Source of the DNA: Neoarius graeffei
Lineage: Eukaryota; Chordata; Actinopteri; Siluriformes; Ariidae
Direction of reading: 5' to 3'
Assembly (NCBI RefSeq): GCF_027579695.1
Contig: NC_083574.1
Span: 47,082,059 to 47,146,058, forward strand
Length of the DNA: 64,000 nt
Shown here: one piece after another, positions 1 through 13,000 of the stretch
How positions within the stretch are numbered: position 1 is the stretch's first letter
How the letters are laid out: each line of letters starts with the position of its first letter
The notes under the pieces: model-generated
Told to the model about the DNA's origin: nothing
Database searches by the model: none
What the model saw: only the letters and a program-made list of their open reading frames with translations
Translations under genes and position numbers: made by a program

Positions 1-66
1 GTTTTTAATGTGTTTGTTTGTTTGTTTGTTTTTGTTTTTTAATTCCAAAACTAAACCCAAAGCATT

Positions 67-332
67 CCTCCTAAGAGGTGTGTCGTTCACGGCTGTTCAA
101 GTGTAGCCGATTTAAAAAAAAAAAAAAGCGGAATTTCGATCCATTAGCCCAAAGTCGGCAGGACACTTATGGAATGAATGGGTTCGATTTGTATGGACAA
201 AGAGTGGTAACTTCAAGCCGACAGGACAGTTTGGTGTCTGCTCCATACATTTTGAAAAAGATAAATTTGAGGCAAAATCACACAGAAGGATTTGAGTGTC
301 ATCTGGTATGCAGAGCAGTTCCTATGATCTGG
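67..332 (+). pseudogene. THAP-domain relic, frameshifted
   Basis: Three frames together spell a THAP (C2CH) zinc-binding domain. PPKRCVVHGCSS lies at 67-102. After a poly-A run of 15, a second frame gives NEWVRFVW and VCSIHF (173-255), with the family's Trp and final C..H pair. The closing AVPMIW lies in a third frame at 315-332. Two frame changes, one at the poly-A run, mean it cannot be translated as it stands. It may be a host THAP gene exon or a THAP transposon relic. A short coil-like reading near 2492-2572 could belong to the same unit. Confidence 0.6.
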
Positions 333-923
333 AAACAAAAGTCAGAACTGCCATCCCAAAGAGCTAACCGCACAGGAAGTGTCAAGCTTGTGTTCAGCAC
401 CTTCACTTTCAGCGCTGGAGCCGGCAGAAGCGGGTGACGTGTTGCGTCATATGCGTTGTGTGCCGTGAGCACACAGCAGCCAGGAATTTGTTAGGATCAT
501 GATTTGAATTACATGAAAGCAGTAAAATCATATATGAGGGGGTCTCTAAAAATGCAGCATCATTATATTTTAATATCAAATCTTATTTTCCTTCAGTATA
601 CCAAGTAATATTTATGTTAAAGATAAACAAATAGCCTTCATAATAACAATAAGCATGTTTTCCAAAAGAATGCATTACAGCTCGGTGCGTACGCTTGTGA
701 ATTCAGCACCACCATGCACGCAAACATTAACAGACATATTAATCCTTTCAGAAGAACCACCACTTGACCTTGGTTTCATTCACTGGTTAAGTTTTCAAGA
801 AAAAGATCATGACCACAGCCTACTGAACGCAATTACAGCCTAAGGACGCAATTACCGTTATTGAATTTTACTAAAATCACCGTATCTCTGCAACTGTAAG
901 AGATTTTTACAACTCCACTCTCA
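333..923. other. Unassigned DNA after the THAP relic
   Basis: AT-rich sequence with no recognised exon or repeat boundary. Short open frames here have no family signature. Confidence 0.4.
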
Positions 924-2392
924 GGTGGTGTTTACATTAGACCGTATCCGTCTCGTTTTCGTCGCGGATGCACTGTCCGTTCACATTAAAACGCCGGGAA
1001 ACGACTCCACAGGCGGAACAACTTGAATCCGCCAGGGCCCACGTATTCAACCCAGTTCGTATCTGATCCGGTGCTGTGTAAACATTGAGGAACGAGGATA
1101 CGCTGTGCTGAGCTCTAGCTGATGTTGTCATTGGACAACGTCACTGTGGTGGTGTTTACATTAGACCGTATCAGCGGATCATCAGATTAACGTTTTTAAA
1201 ACGATTCACAACGCCAATACACGATTTGCGTGCACACAGCAATGCCAATACACGGATACGATAATCACATGACTAATTAGACGGCATGTCACATGATCCC
1301 AGTGCATATCGGGCATGCGCAAGTCACTCACCACTTGCAAGTGGAAGGATGGCAAGCGAACACCTTCTCTAGCAGATAAACACACCTGGCTGTGATGTTC
1401 ATGTTCTCACTGAGTTTAAGCGCCTGAAGGAGGTAAATAAGTTGAAATGTGTAAATAAACCTCAGTGCGGCTCAGCGCTTCCTCCTGCGCTCCAAATCAC
1501 TCCACCCTGAACAGCGAGTGCCCTCTGGAGGGTGCGCACTCCGGCCCTGCGCAGCTCACAGAGCGCGCGAGTGAAGCGCACGAGCAGTGATTCGGGACTG
1601 AGCCGCTGTGTGTGTGATCCCAACGCCAGCGAGTCAGGAAGGTGGATGTCACAGTGACGTTGTCCAATGATGACGTCAGCTAGAGCTCAGCACTGCGTAT
1701 CCTCGTATCTTAATGTTTACACAGCACCGGATCAGATACGAACTGGGTTGAATACGTGGGCCCTGGCGGATTCGAGTTGTTCCGCCTGTGGAGTCGTTTC
1801 CCGGCGTTTTAATGTGAACGGACAGTGCATCCGCGACGAAAACGAGACGGATACGGTCTAATGTAAACACCACCTGTGACATCCACCTTCCTGATTCGCT
1901 GGCGTTGGGATCTCACACACAGCGGCTCAGTCCCGAATCACTGCTCGTGCGCTTCACTCGCGCGCTCTGTGAGCTGCGCAGGGCCGGAGTGCGCACCCTC
2001 CAGAGGGCACTCGCTGTTCAGGGCGGAGTGATTTGGAGCGCAGGAGGAAGCGCTGAGCCGCACTGAGGTTTATTTACACATTTCAACTTATTTACCTCCT
2101 TCAGGCGCTTAAACTCAGTGAGAACATGAACATCACAGCCAGGTGTGTTTATCTGCTGGAGAAGGTGTTCGCTTGCCATCCTTCCACTTGCAAGTGGTGA
2201 GTGACTTGCGCATGCCCGATATGCACTGGGATCATGTGACGTGCCGTCTAATTAGTCATGTGATTTAGCGTATCCGTGTATTGGCGTTGCTGTGTGCACG
2301 CGAATCATGTATTGGCGTTGCTGTGTGCACGCGAATCGTTTTAAAAACGTTAATCTGATGATCCGCTGATACGGTCTAATGTAAACACCACC
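924..2392. mobile_element. Non-autonomous DNA transposon with a same-family copy nested inside (outer copy)
   Basis: The unit begins GGTGGTGTTTACATTAG and ends with its reverse complement, flanked by the 3-bp duplication TCA (921-923, 2393-2395). Removing the nested copy (1148-1874) and one TGT leaves 739 bp, nearly the same length as the 727-bp inner copy and in the opposite orientation. The termini share a 25-bp inverted repeat. No transposase is encoded. A 3-bp duplication suggests a PIF/Harbinger- or CACTA-type mobiliser, but the family is not identified. Confidence 0.85.
1148..1874. mobile_element. Inner copy of the same MITE, inserted in reverse orientation
   Basis: 727 bp with GGTGGTGTTTACATTAGACC ends, flanked by TGT at 1145-1147 and 1875-1877. 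The interrupted outer sequence, gtcactgtgacatcc, is recovered exactly from the flanks and is also seen, as its complement, inside the inner copy near 1640-1665. This fixes the insertion order. Confidence 0.85.
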
Positions 2393-2395
2393 TCA

Positions 2396-4036
2396 TTCAA
2401 AAACTTTTGCAACTCTCACTCCAGACTTTACAAGACAGCCATTGTCATCAAGTACACTTTTTCCCTCTAATTTACAGTGTGATAACAGCCTAACTTTTTG
2501 AAGTCGGATAAGAAAGAGCTGCAGTCCAAAATTAAAAGGCTGCGACATAAAGTAAAAGAAAAGGAAACATAAGTGCAAGTCAATCAGAGCAACTGCGTGA
2601 ATACATTTAAAACCAGGGTTGATTCTCCAATAACTGTTCCAGCAGGTATATATGCAGCTTTTATTTCTTTGTGCTATTTATTTCCTTTATTTAATCTGAC
2701 TTCATAAAGCAGCACTCAAAATTCCCTACTATAAGCATCTAAGATAAAATTATAAAATTATGACGACACGTGTATACCATCCCCTTGTAGCTTTTGTCAT
2801 CTTTTTCAAAAGAATTAGTATCAAGAACGCACGCCATTATAGTCTGTGTGGATACAAAAGAAGGCAGCGGCGCATATGATGTCTCTCACGCACAGCACGA
2901 CTGACCTATAAATCGCTGCGATCTAACAATGGCAGACAAGCTTTGTGATTTTTGGAACAGAATTCAGGTCCAAAAAATTTCTTCTTTGAACCAATTTTTT
3001 ATTTAATGGTGAACTTTACAACCTATTTGAGCATATCACAAACAGAAAACCTGGGATTTTATAATGTCATTTTCGTAAAAGAGCAATTCCAGCGTTATGG
3101 ACGTGACACTTGAACTCAAAATGGCAACAAATGACCCAGTGCATGTTTTATTGTCTCCCAGTATTTAAACAGGTGTTGCATATTTTAAGGCTGTACCATA
3201 CTGGAGAAGTGATAGAACAAGAACAATTCCCATAGTACATCTAGGGCATGCCAGAAAATGCCAATAAAAGATGCGTTATGGATGTGACAGAAAAAGTGTC
3301 ACTTTTCTTGGGTGACTGTACATTTTTAACAAACTCTGTGAAATTGTAAACCTAATGTCGAAATGGAGATATCCATTTGATAGAGGGGTCCAAGGTGAAT
3401 ATTAAAAAAATCTTTGTTTAAAATATTTTGTATTTCATGCAGAGTTTCGGAAGGAAAAGTCAGCGTTATGGATGTGACGAAATTCTGTTATGGATGGGAC
3501 GAAAACTAGCACTTATATCATCTCTCTTTTCAGAATTACTACCAAAACGTGACTGCTGGACCAAGGATTTAAGTCCAAAAATCAGTCTGTAATCAATGCA
3601 GAATTACATATTCACAAGAGTACGACCTCAGAGAATGATGCACACCGACTATTTTTTGCATTCTTGGTCATATTTAATGTGCATGTTGGAACAAAATGCA
3701 TGTAAGGAACAGAATATGTATATTTAAAAAAAAATCCATAATAAGGATGTGTGTTAATAGGGACTTCTTGTGGTTTTATTTCAGAGAAGTGATTTTGCTC
3801 TTATAAGGTAATGTAAGTGCTTATTTAAAAGCTGTTAGTGCAAGAAAATATTGAAAATGAAACTTTTGAGGTTCTGCACACTTCAGTGGTAAGTGATGCT
3901 GTATAATAAGCGCCTATGTCTAAGGCAGCGGTTTGATGGAAATGGAAGTTGTTGGGTGTGTGGCTTTTTTTTTTTTTTAAATTTAAAATCCCTCCCTGTT
4001 CAATTCAAGCATTGTAACATGTCTCTCTTCTAACAG
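2396..4036. other. Repeat-like DNA upstream of URI1 exon 2
   Basis: Contains a 24-codon Lys/Leu-rich reading at 2492-2572 that looks like a short coiled coil, then AT-rich DNA with four copies of a gcgttatgga[c/t]gtgac-like motif (3092, 3273, 3463, 3486). URI1 exon 1 was sought here and not found. Confidence 0.4.
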
Positions 4037-4071
4037 GTGGTGAAAGACTGCCAAAGTCAAATTACACACTG
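4037..4071 (+). CDS. uri1: URI1 exon 2 (35-nt small exon)
   Basis: The sequence after ctaacag reads VVKDCQSQITH plus two bases of a Trp codon, then gtgagt. It matches the segment before the LETDY region in vertebrate URI1. It starts in phase 0 and ends in phase 2, and the next exon supplies the final G of TGG. It is short and flanked by poly-T tracts, so gene finders may skip it. Confidence 0.88.
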
Positions 4072-7000
4072 GTGAGTGCCACACCCACTTTTTTTTTTTT
4101 TTAAGAATTATTCTACTTGCTCTGTTATTTCTCATGACTTTAGCTACAAAGCTGAGAAACCTGGTTCTGCATAGAGATTACCCATTGTGTAGCTATCAGG
4201 GATGAGAATTTTCCGCCGATTGGCAGATTTCTGACTTTTTCAGACCAAAATGATCGTTTTTGAGATCGATGTAAATCCATTGAGAATTTTTTTTTTTTTT
4301 TTTTTTTTGGGGGGGGGGTATGATTAACGATCTGTGGTCACCTTATAACGCAGACATCCCAAGTCTCCTGGAAGTTCCGGGAGTCTCCTGCATATTGATA
4401 GAAGCGAGCAAGAGCGTGCGCGCGCAACATTAAGGTCTGCATCACGCATCTTAGAATGTGCGCGCGCGCGAGGGAGACTGTGTGCAGTGTTGCAAGATAC
4501 TGCTGACGTTTTCCAGCCCAAAATATGTTCAAAACCCGCCAAAATGCACTTAAAACCACCCAATCTGGCAACACTGCCTGTGTGCCTGTTCATGTCGTGC
4601 ATGCCAGACAAAGAGCATCCTGATTGGGTTACTCAGCAAAATAAGCCAATCAGCTTTCAGTGTGGGCGGGCTTTTATCTCTTTTCTCGAGGACCGGAGTT
4701 TTCAGTTGTATTGAGTCAGTGCAGCCTACAGGATCGGCATGGCAGAGAGAGCGCGCGCCCCAAAAAATTTATATCAATTACATGTCATATATAAGTGTGT
4801 ATCTTTTATAAATGGGGTTAGCTTATTTAATGTAGCATGTTGGGGAGAATCATAGTATCATATCTATATTTCTGATAAAATTTTAAGTATGATACCGTGT
4901 ATAACTCTCCTACTTACTGCTCATTTCATAGGGGGACGGAATTGCTGGCATGTGCCACGTGGGAGCGTCTGCCCAAATTTTTTAGGCCGAGATGAACTTA
5001 TAGTTTTTGATTTAAAAAAAAATTTCCAATATGTAATGCCCATTGTACATGCCTGTTCTTTAACTCAAAATCACCATCTTGATCTTCAGATTGACCATAT
5101 GGTATCTGTATCACATTACACAACATCCTGTCCAGATAAAACCTAGTTAGTACACACAGCAGTTGAAAGGGAAGTGATGAGTGATGTTGAATGTTGCCTG
5201 CTTAATATGCAAGACCTCCTGCTACCATGATAACATCAGAAGAAAGCTTCAGAGAATTATATGATAGAACTTTTTTTCTGGTTTGCACTTCATTTTAAAG
5301 GATTAGAGTATTCAAAGACATGAATAGCTAAAATGCAGAAATATAATACTGTAGAGCTCGTTTATATTAAAAGGTGCATTGATTTTTTGAAATCATCAAA
5401 TGTGAATTGATAAAAAAACAAGTCTCTTGTACCATATTAATCATTTTCACCTGGGAGTCCACCAAGAAGGGGAATTTATTTCCAAATAAATTGCAAATTT
5501 TTGCTGATAAAATTAATGGTTTTGGGGTAAAAAAAATAGCCAAAAATCATTAGCCCCCCCCCGGGCCCCCCCGCCCCGGTTTTTTCAGACTTTTAAAATA
5601 TTTTTCATTCTCATCCCTGAGCTATAGAAATGGAGAAAGGTACATTCTCATTCCTGGAATTATTACCTACTTTCTTGCTTTTTTTTTCCTTTGTCTTTGT
5701 CTCTGCCAGGAGAAAATTGGAGACAGATTATGAAAGTCTGCAGGAGCGTCTCGGCACCTTGCCTGATAAGCTGTCCTATGATATTATGGTAAATAAGAAG
5801 TGTGCCGGTTTTGTTTGCTTTTGCCTCAGGCTCTACTTTTTAAATTCTTGTGTAATTTACAGAATTTTTGTTCACATACTTTCCCTGTTGAATAATTAAT
5901 CTTCGTCTCATTTCAGGTGCCGTTTGGTTCTTTGGCTTTCATGCCTGGGAAGCTGGTTCACACCAATGAGCTCATGGTTCTCCTCGGAGAGAACTGGTTC
6001 ACAAAGTGTTCTTCTAAGCAGGCCCAGACGCTTGTCGAACACAGAAAGAAACGTGAGTTACGTTTGGATTCTTTGGGCCATGTGTTTTTTCCACAGTATT
6101 TTATAAATACGCAGTTTGAATGACAAGTCATTTTCCGTAGCCATAACAAATGGGTCACGTGACGTCATACATTTCATTCATGGTTTTTACATTTTTTTTT
6201 TTCTAGATGTAAAGAATAAACTTGACGATTTGCACAAAGTGGTGAAGAGCTTTCAAGACAGAGCCGGCATCACAGAAGAGCTTGAAAAGATGGATGTAAG
6301 TGTTTCAACTCCTTAAGTTTTTGTACAGCTCATGAAAATTTCCAGTTACAAATTTCTGTGCTCTGTACAGGGTAAAGGAGATTTTGTTGACATCAGAGAA
6401 GAAATGGGAAAAGAGGACGCAGTTAACAAAGGTAATTCGACAAAACACAAGTAGTGCACTAGATTTTAGGATGTTGACTTGAATTTGTTGCATCATTGTG
6501 GTAATTTGGGGGGGGGGGGATTATTTCGTTGGTAAATCTGGGGACTGTTCCAGAAGGTAGAATTGCATAAAGCATATGATGCAACACCAGGAACATTGAG
6601 ATACAAACAGTTGAAATCTTGTCGACTGTAATTATAATGCAGATTAGGGAAAAATGTGACGTGGGACAGTGAATAATCAGCATGTGCATTGTGGGTTTTT
6701 TTTTTTAAATGGATACTCATCATTTTGTCCTTTAAAAAAAACAGCTATGCAGTGCAACTACATGCTGCATGATCATGACAGCCTTGTAGATTATGATTTT
6801 TAAAGGTCCCATGGCATGAAATTTTCACTTTCTGAGGTTTTTTAATGTTAAAATGAGGAGTTCCTCTGACCTTCTTAAGTCACCCCAGTGGCTAGAAATT
6901 TCATAATGTGTAAACCAAACTATGCCCAACATTTGAGAATGGCGCGTCAAAACGGCGCGTTGAGAAGCTCTTCCCTTGCCAACGTCAGCAAGGGAGATGA

Positions 7001-10000
7001 TCCCCACGCCCCCCCCCCCCCCCCCTCTGGATTCCCACCCACTGTATGGATTGCCCCGCCCAGTTGTAGTGAGGAGACCATAGAGGACACAACAACATGG
7101 CGTCACCTAAGCGAGCAAAACATGGAAATCGCGCTGTACATGGATGTGAAAACACAGAAAAGAGTCTGTTTTTACTGCCGACGGGAGAGCCCCTGAAGAC
7201 GCAGTGGCTTAATTTTATTTACTTCGATAATACGCCGTCGAGTCTACCTAAGACGGTGCACGTTTGTCGGAAGCATTTTCCTGAGGAATGTTTCCACAAC
7301 TTGGGACAGTACAGGGCAGGTTTTGCACATCAACTGTCACTGAAGCCTGGGTCCGTACCAAGCATCCCTGCCGCATCAGCCACAAACACCGAACAAGTAA
7401 GTGTATAACTGGTCGTTTTGCCGTGTTTTAAAATCGGTGCGTTAGCCTAGCAATGGCTACATTAGCTGTGCAGCTAACCGCTTCCTGCAGTTAGCCAGGT
7501 AATCTGCGCTGCAAAACTAAAGAGCATGCAGCATGCTCTGTTAAACTGAGTTTAGTCTGGAAATTGACTGTAACTTATGAGCTTATGTTTGACTATTGCT
7601 CCGCAATGCATGTCTTCTGTTGGATAAGCGATATGTTGCTGTAGTTGCTGCTTCTATCCTCTTTGGTTATGGAGTGCGTGTTCAAGCCTAGGGTATTATA
7701 CGTTCGTAAACTACCACTCCGAACACTCTCACTCTCTGTTCTCTGTGTCACGTTGAGTTTACGAAAGGAGTCCGAGGGAGAACGGGGTTTTGTCTTAGCA
7801 GCGTGGCTACAGGCGCTGATAGCAGCGAGTATGTGTGTGCACGCGCAGCTTGGTCAAGCCCCTCCCCTTCCCCCCCATGGCCCGCCCTCTACCCTTCCCC
7901 GCCTCCTGCTTCTCATTAGCAAAACGACGCACTGAGAAAAGGGCTGAAATGGGGCTTTCTCCCAGGAGGCTATATTTACGTGCCGAGGATTCATTTCGAG
8001 AAAGGCTGCGGATATAACATCCAGAAGCCTCCACGAGCCCGTTTAAAGCATCAACAAACCACCATGCCATGGGACTTTTTTAAATAAAGTTCACAATTTA
8101 TAGAAAGTGGAAGTATAGGATCTTAACTGCATCTCTATGAAGTTTGATCTTTACTTGTGCTAAGTTGGTGAGACGCATCTTAGGCTGTCGGAATTGATCT
8201 TTAACCAGAGAATACAAATGAAGATTTATGAAATTTTCCATTGCTGATAGCCTGACAGTGTATGCTCTAAAACTGAATGGCAGGTTTTAGGTTTAAGGTC
8301 GTGCACCACTGCAGTATTTAAGGTACACAGAATGCAAGCATGTGCAAATTGAGTGAATGTCCAAACTCCTGTAAAATCAGCCTGAATATTGAATGTCCAG
8401 TGTGGCAGCGGGGGCGTGGTCTAGCATCGGTCTGTGACAGGAGGGCGGAGTCAGGGAAGTTAAGTGGCAGAATCACTACACCTGTTGTTAATTGATGTTT
8501 GTGTGTCTTCCCAGTGACCGCGGCCTTCTTAAGAAGAGAGAGTGAGAGCAGAGGGACTCTCTCCACAACCAGACGGCTGATGTGTGTGCGTGTGTCTGAG
8601 TGTGTGGTTGCATCTGAAAAGTGCGAATAAAAGAGAGTTTTGTTAAACAGTTCTGTCCTGTCGTCCTTCTGTGCTCCACCCACCTACATGGACCGTTACA
8701 GTGGTGCCGAAACCCGGGACCCGAGCACAGAAGGACGGCAGGACAGAACTGTTTAACAAAACTCTCTTTTATTCGCACTTTTCAGCTGCAACCACACACT
8801 CAGACACACGCACACACATCAGCCGTCTGGTTGTGGAGAGAGACCCTCTGCTCTCACTCTCTCTCCTTAAGAAGGCCGCGGTCACTGGGAAGACACACAA
8901 ACACATCAGTTAACAACAGGTGTAGTGATTCTGCCACTTAACTTCCCTGACTCCGCCCTCCTGTCACAGACCGATGCTAGACCACGCCCCCGCTGCCACA
9001 TCCAGTAAATGGATAACAGAACGTGACCGTTTTTTCGTCTTTTTTTTTTTCATAAATAGACACGGGTATGTTAGTTTAAACAGTATCCTTATTGGAGCGC
9101 TTAAGGGCGGCTAATTCAGCTTTACTGAGAGTGAAGCGAGCACATGTCACTGCTGAGCGTGTGCAGAACGGAAGTAAACTTGTGTATGGAAGCTGCTTTG
9201 CGTGCTTGATTCACTGCTCCATGAATATGAATAGTGTGCATTCAAATCACACTCAAAGCAAAACACCTCACACACACTGTTATATAGCCTGAAAGGAACA
9301 TTTATTTATTTATTTTATTTATTTTTTTTTTAAAATTTTTTTAATAAAAATAAGCCTCTATCTGGTGTGCATGAGAAACTACCGGAGAGAAGCCTGAACT
9401 CCATAAGTATGATGGAGTGTCTCTGACAGGAGAATGGTGGAAGTTTAGGAGTTCTTGATAAACAAGTTTATGACGTCTGCTTCAGTCATCCATTACTGTA
9501 TGTATCCACTGCATATACAGTCCTGCTTTAGAGTAGGAAGTCTCGTAATTCTCAACTCCAGGGCTGTGGATCTTTTGTCATACTCAGTTTTCCCATCAGA
9601 ATTAATAATAAGCTGATGAGTGTGACCTACGGTAGTTTTGAGAAGAGAAACCCTGAAGCTGTTCAATTGGACTTTGCTGCATTCTTTCATGCATAAATTA
9701 TTTTTGATATGCATATCCAGATTCTTTAGGATGTTTTGCGTGATATGAATTGGGACTTCTGTCTAAATATCAAAAAGTAAGTCGACTATAAGTTTAAAAA
9801 AGGCTGAAACACTATATGCCTGTTGTTGTAGTAGTAGTAATCTTCCAGTAAACAAAACATTCATGTCTATACTATCATAGGTCGCGTTAACTGACAATTG
9901 TCCGTCATTGACGGATTTTTTTTAGCTATGACGGAAAAATCTGAAGGCCGTCGGTCATTTTGACGGATGTTTACCGTTACCATTACCAATAACAGTAATA

Positions 10001-13000
10001 GCCTAATAATAACAATAATAAAACATAATGAAACACAATTGAAATGATTGGCAAGTTGTGGCAGAGTTTTCTTACATACAGTATACATAGTCTTCACTGC
10101 CGTCACTTTCAATCTGAGCCGACGTTGCGGCAGTCTTGATGTTCAGTGCACAGGCTACTCATGTATACACTGTAGCCACTGCGCAAGGCTGTTCCCCCCA
10201 TCGCGCTCCTGACCGCGCTAGGACTTTTCTAACCACTAGCACGGTGAGATGTATTAATGTTTCCCTTCTCTGCAGAAGATGCGTCATTTTTGCCATTAAA
10301 AAAAGAGATGCATTGGGTTGTTTGTGTCGTTTCCCTGCCTGTACGTCTTAATGCAATAGCGCTCATTTAGGCTAGTTGTTTTCTTGTTTTTAAAATGAAA
10401 CAAATGCCGATTTATTGTATTCTTCCCCAGCAAGCTTAGGAACATCACTGCTCGAATATCTGCTAAACTATCATCATTTTAATGAGAGCACGGGTCGACA
10501 AACTAACATTTAAACATAACTTCATTTTATTTAAGACCTTCCGTGTCAGGTTCCAGGCTCCGCCGAGCCGAGCCGACCCCCACTATGACAAATTTAAGTA
10601 GCCTACGGAAGAATCTGAAGGCCGTGCGTGATTTTGACAGATGATGATCAATTTAAGTAGCCGGTAGTTCATGGAAGAGGCATGGACTGGATGCGTTGGA
10701 ACGCGTCTGTGACCACTACGGGTCACCGTGGGGTGCAGCTGCACCACTGGTGCAGAAAGACCGCATGCTGCAGGATTTCCTCCCTATGAAGAGAGTACTA
10801 GCAGGGTCGGGAAATCCAACTTTCAGAGGCTCTTGCCGGCTTCTGATCACTTCCCTGGGAGAAATGTTTCCCGACTTCAGAACTTTGGCTGAAGTGGCGC
10901 TGGTTATTCCAGTCTCCAGTGTCGCAGCAGAGCGCGGGTTCAGCCTTCAGAATAAAATTAAAACGTCAATGAGAAGTCGTCTGTCCGAGGCAAAGATGCA
11001 AAATTTAATGACAATTGCCTCGGCAGCAGTCTCCATTGACGACTTTGATTATGCACAAGCGAGCTCCCAATTTAAATCCATGCGGGCCAGAAGGAAGGTT
11101 TGAGCTCACGCAAACAGGTCAAATTAGATCGTCACTTAAATCGTTGTAGTGGACTGTTCATATTTTAACTGCAATTGTCTTGCTACGTTGTAAAATAACA
11201 TTGTTCATATGCCCGTTAAGGCACAGCAGCCGCAATGTTTTTAGCGGAGGGAAAATGGGTTCACAAGTGACCGAACGTCAGAATCTCTGTTCATCTTTCT
11301 GCATCATAAATACATAAATAAATGATTAAATACTACAAGCTTGTTCTGTGAATTAATTTTTAAATGAAAATGAGTCCATGAAAACACAAGTTATTAAATA
11401 TATAGCATTTATAGCCTATACACATTGTCATTTAAAAGTTAAAATAAAATGACAGATAATAATGGACAATGACGGAATTTTGCACATTTTTCTTCAGCAC
11501 ATAAAACTCTCATTTCTTTTTAAACTACAGTTGTAGAACTTTTAGGCAAAGTACCCACATTTGTCTACTGCAGTTTGCAACCATTTAAATCTCCTCAACT
11601 ACATCACAAAATTTGTCTGATTATGTCAAATACAGAGTGTACCTTTGTTACAACCTACTCCACTACTGGGGTAGGTTGCAACACGTATTGGGGTAGGTTG
11701 TAACAGGTAGTTAAAACACAGAAAAAAAACAACAGAAGTCCATTTCATATGCCGATTTATTGCATGAACATGGAAAATAGATTCACCAACTATGTTGTAT
11801 GACATACAATCCACTCTCCATATTGAAAATCCTGAGATCCCTGGTCTTTCAACAGTTTATACTTCTGCCAATATCTGTTAAGGGTAACATGGCAGATGCC
11901 ATGGTTTCTTGCCACTGCGCTTACAGATGTACCTTTCCTAATCTCTTCTGCTGCTCTTTTTAGTAGTTTAGCATCCACTCCACGAGTTGTTTTCCTCACC
12001 CATGTTCTAGGCATTCTGCAGAATTATCAAAATCACAAAAAAAATCTTTTTTGTATGTAAGGGGATGGTTGTAACACTTTCAAAAAACTTGTTACAACCT
12101 ACCCCACCACTGCCATCCATTGCTTAGCTAGCTGTATTAGCATGGTGCTTTGATATTAGCAGGGGATAAGTACACCATTCTTTACCTTAGAGACTGTAGT
12201 TTGACCTGATATAACTCATACAACGTTACCTACAATGTGTAAAGCACTAGGAAAAAAAATAATATAAAAAAAAAGTTACTTTCTTACCTCAGACTTTGTT
12301 TTTTTTCACTTCTCTCCGTGAGAACTTGCGCCAACGATTTCCAAATCTCCATGCGTGGTCGAAAAGGAACTATGAAGAGATTCTAATTGCCACATGACTT
12401 GTATCTTATCCCTGATTGGTGGAATTAGTGGCGTTACAACTCCCCCCGTGTTACAACCATACCCGGTTTCCCCTATGTAATCCTGAAGATAAAATCTTTT
12501 TTTCGAACACATCTTTTCTGAATACACAAAAAGTGCACTGCTGAGGACCGTTCCAATGCAAAGGGTTTAAAAAAAAACAGTTTTTAAAAATCTAAGGTGT
12601 TCTGTGCCGTCTGGCAGAAAAAAAAAACTAAACAAAAATGTGTGTACTTTTTAATATATATATATTAGTGCTGTCAAAAATGTCGCGTTATTAACGCGTT
12701 AACTTGACTCAATTTTAATGGCGATAATTTTTTTTATCGCGAGATTAACGCTCTGTGACATGATGCCACGCCCCACACAGCCAGAGTCCTCTGCCCTCCC
12801 CCGAAGAGCCACGGTGCTCGGTTAGGTTTCGTTTTCCCATCGGCGGCTCCAGCCCCACTTTGCAGTGGCTGTGACAAGACGTGTTATGCTCTGCAATAAA
12901 AATAAAACATTGGTACAACCAGTGTTCGAACTATGCCGATATTTTCGGGGGGTCCCTTTTTTCCCCTTGGGGGCGTGCTTGCGCTTGTCTCAGAGCGCGG

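Noticed and set aside
1381..1450. Candidate URI1 exon 1 (FKRLKE followed by gtaaat)
   Set aside because: It lies inside the MITE inner copy and does not resemble the URI1 N-terminus.
1667..1861. Mirror open frames of 64 codons at 937-1131 and 1667-1861
   Set aside because: They are the same DNA in two inverted MITE copies, with no protein signature.
8488..8941. Paired open frames of 96-121 codons on both strands
   Set aside because: They are the two arms of the palindromic LTR read in opposite directions; no retroviral protein is encoded.
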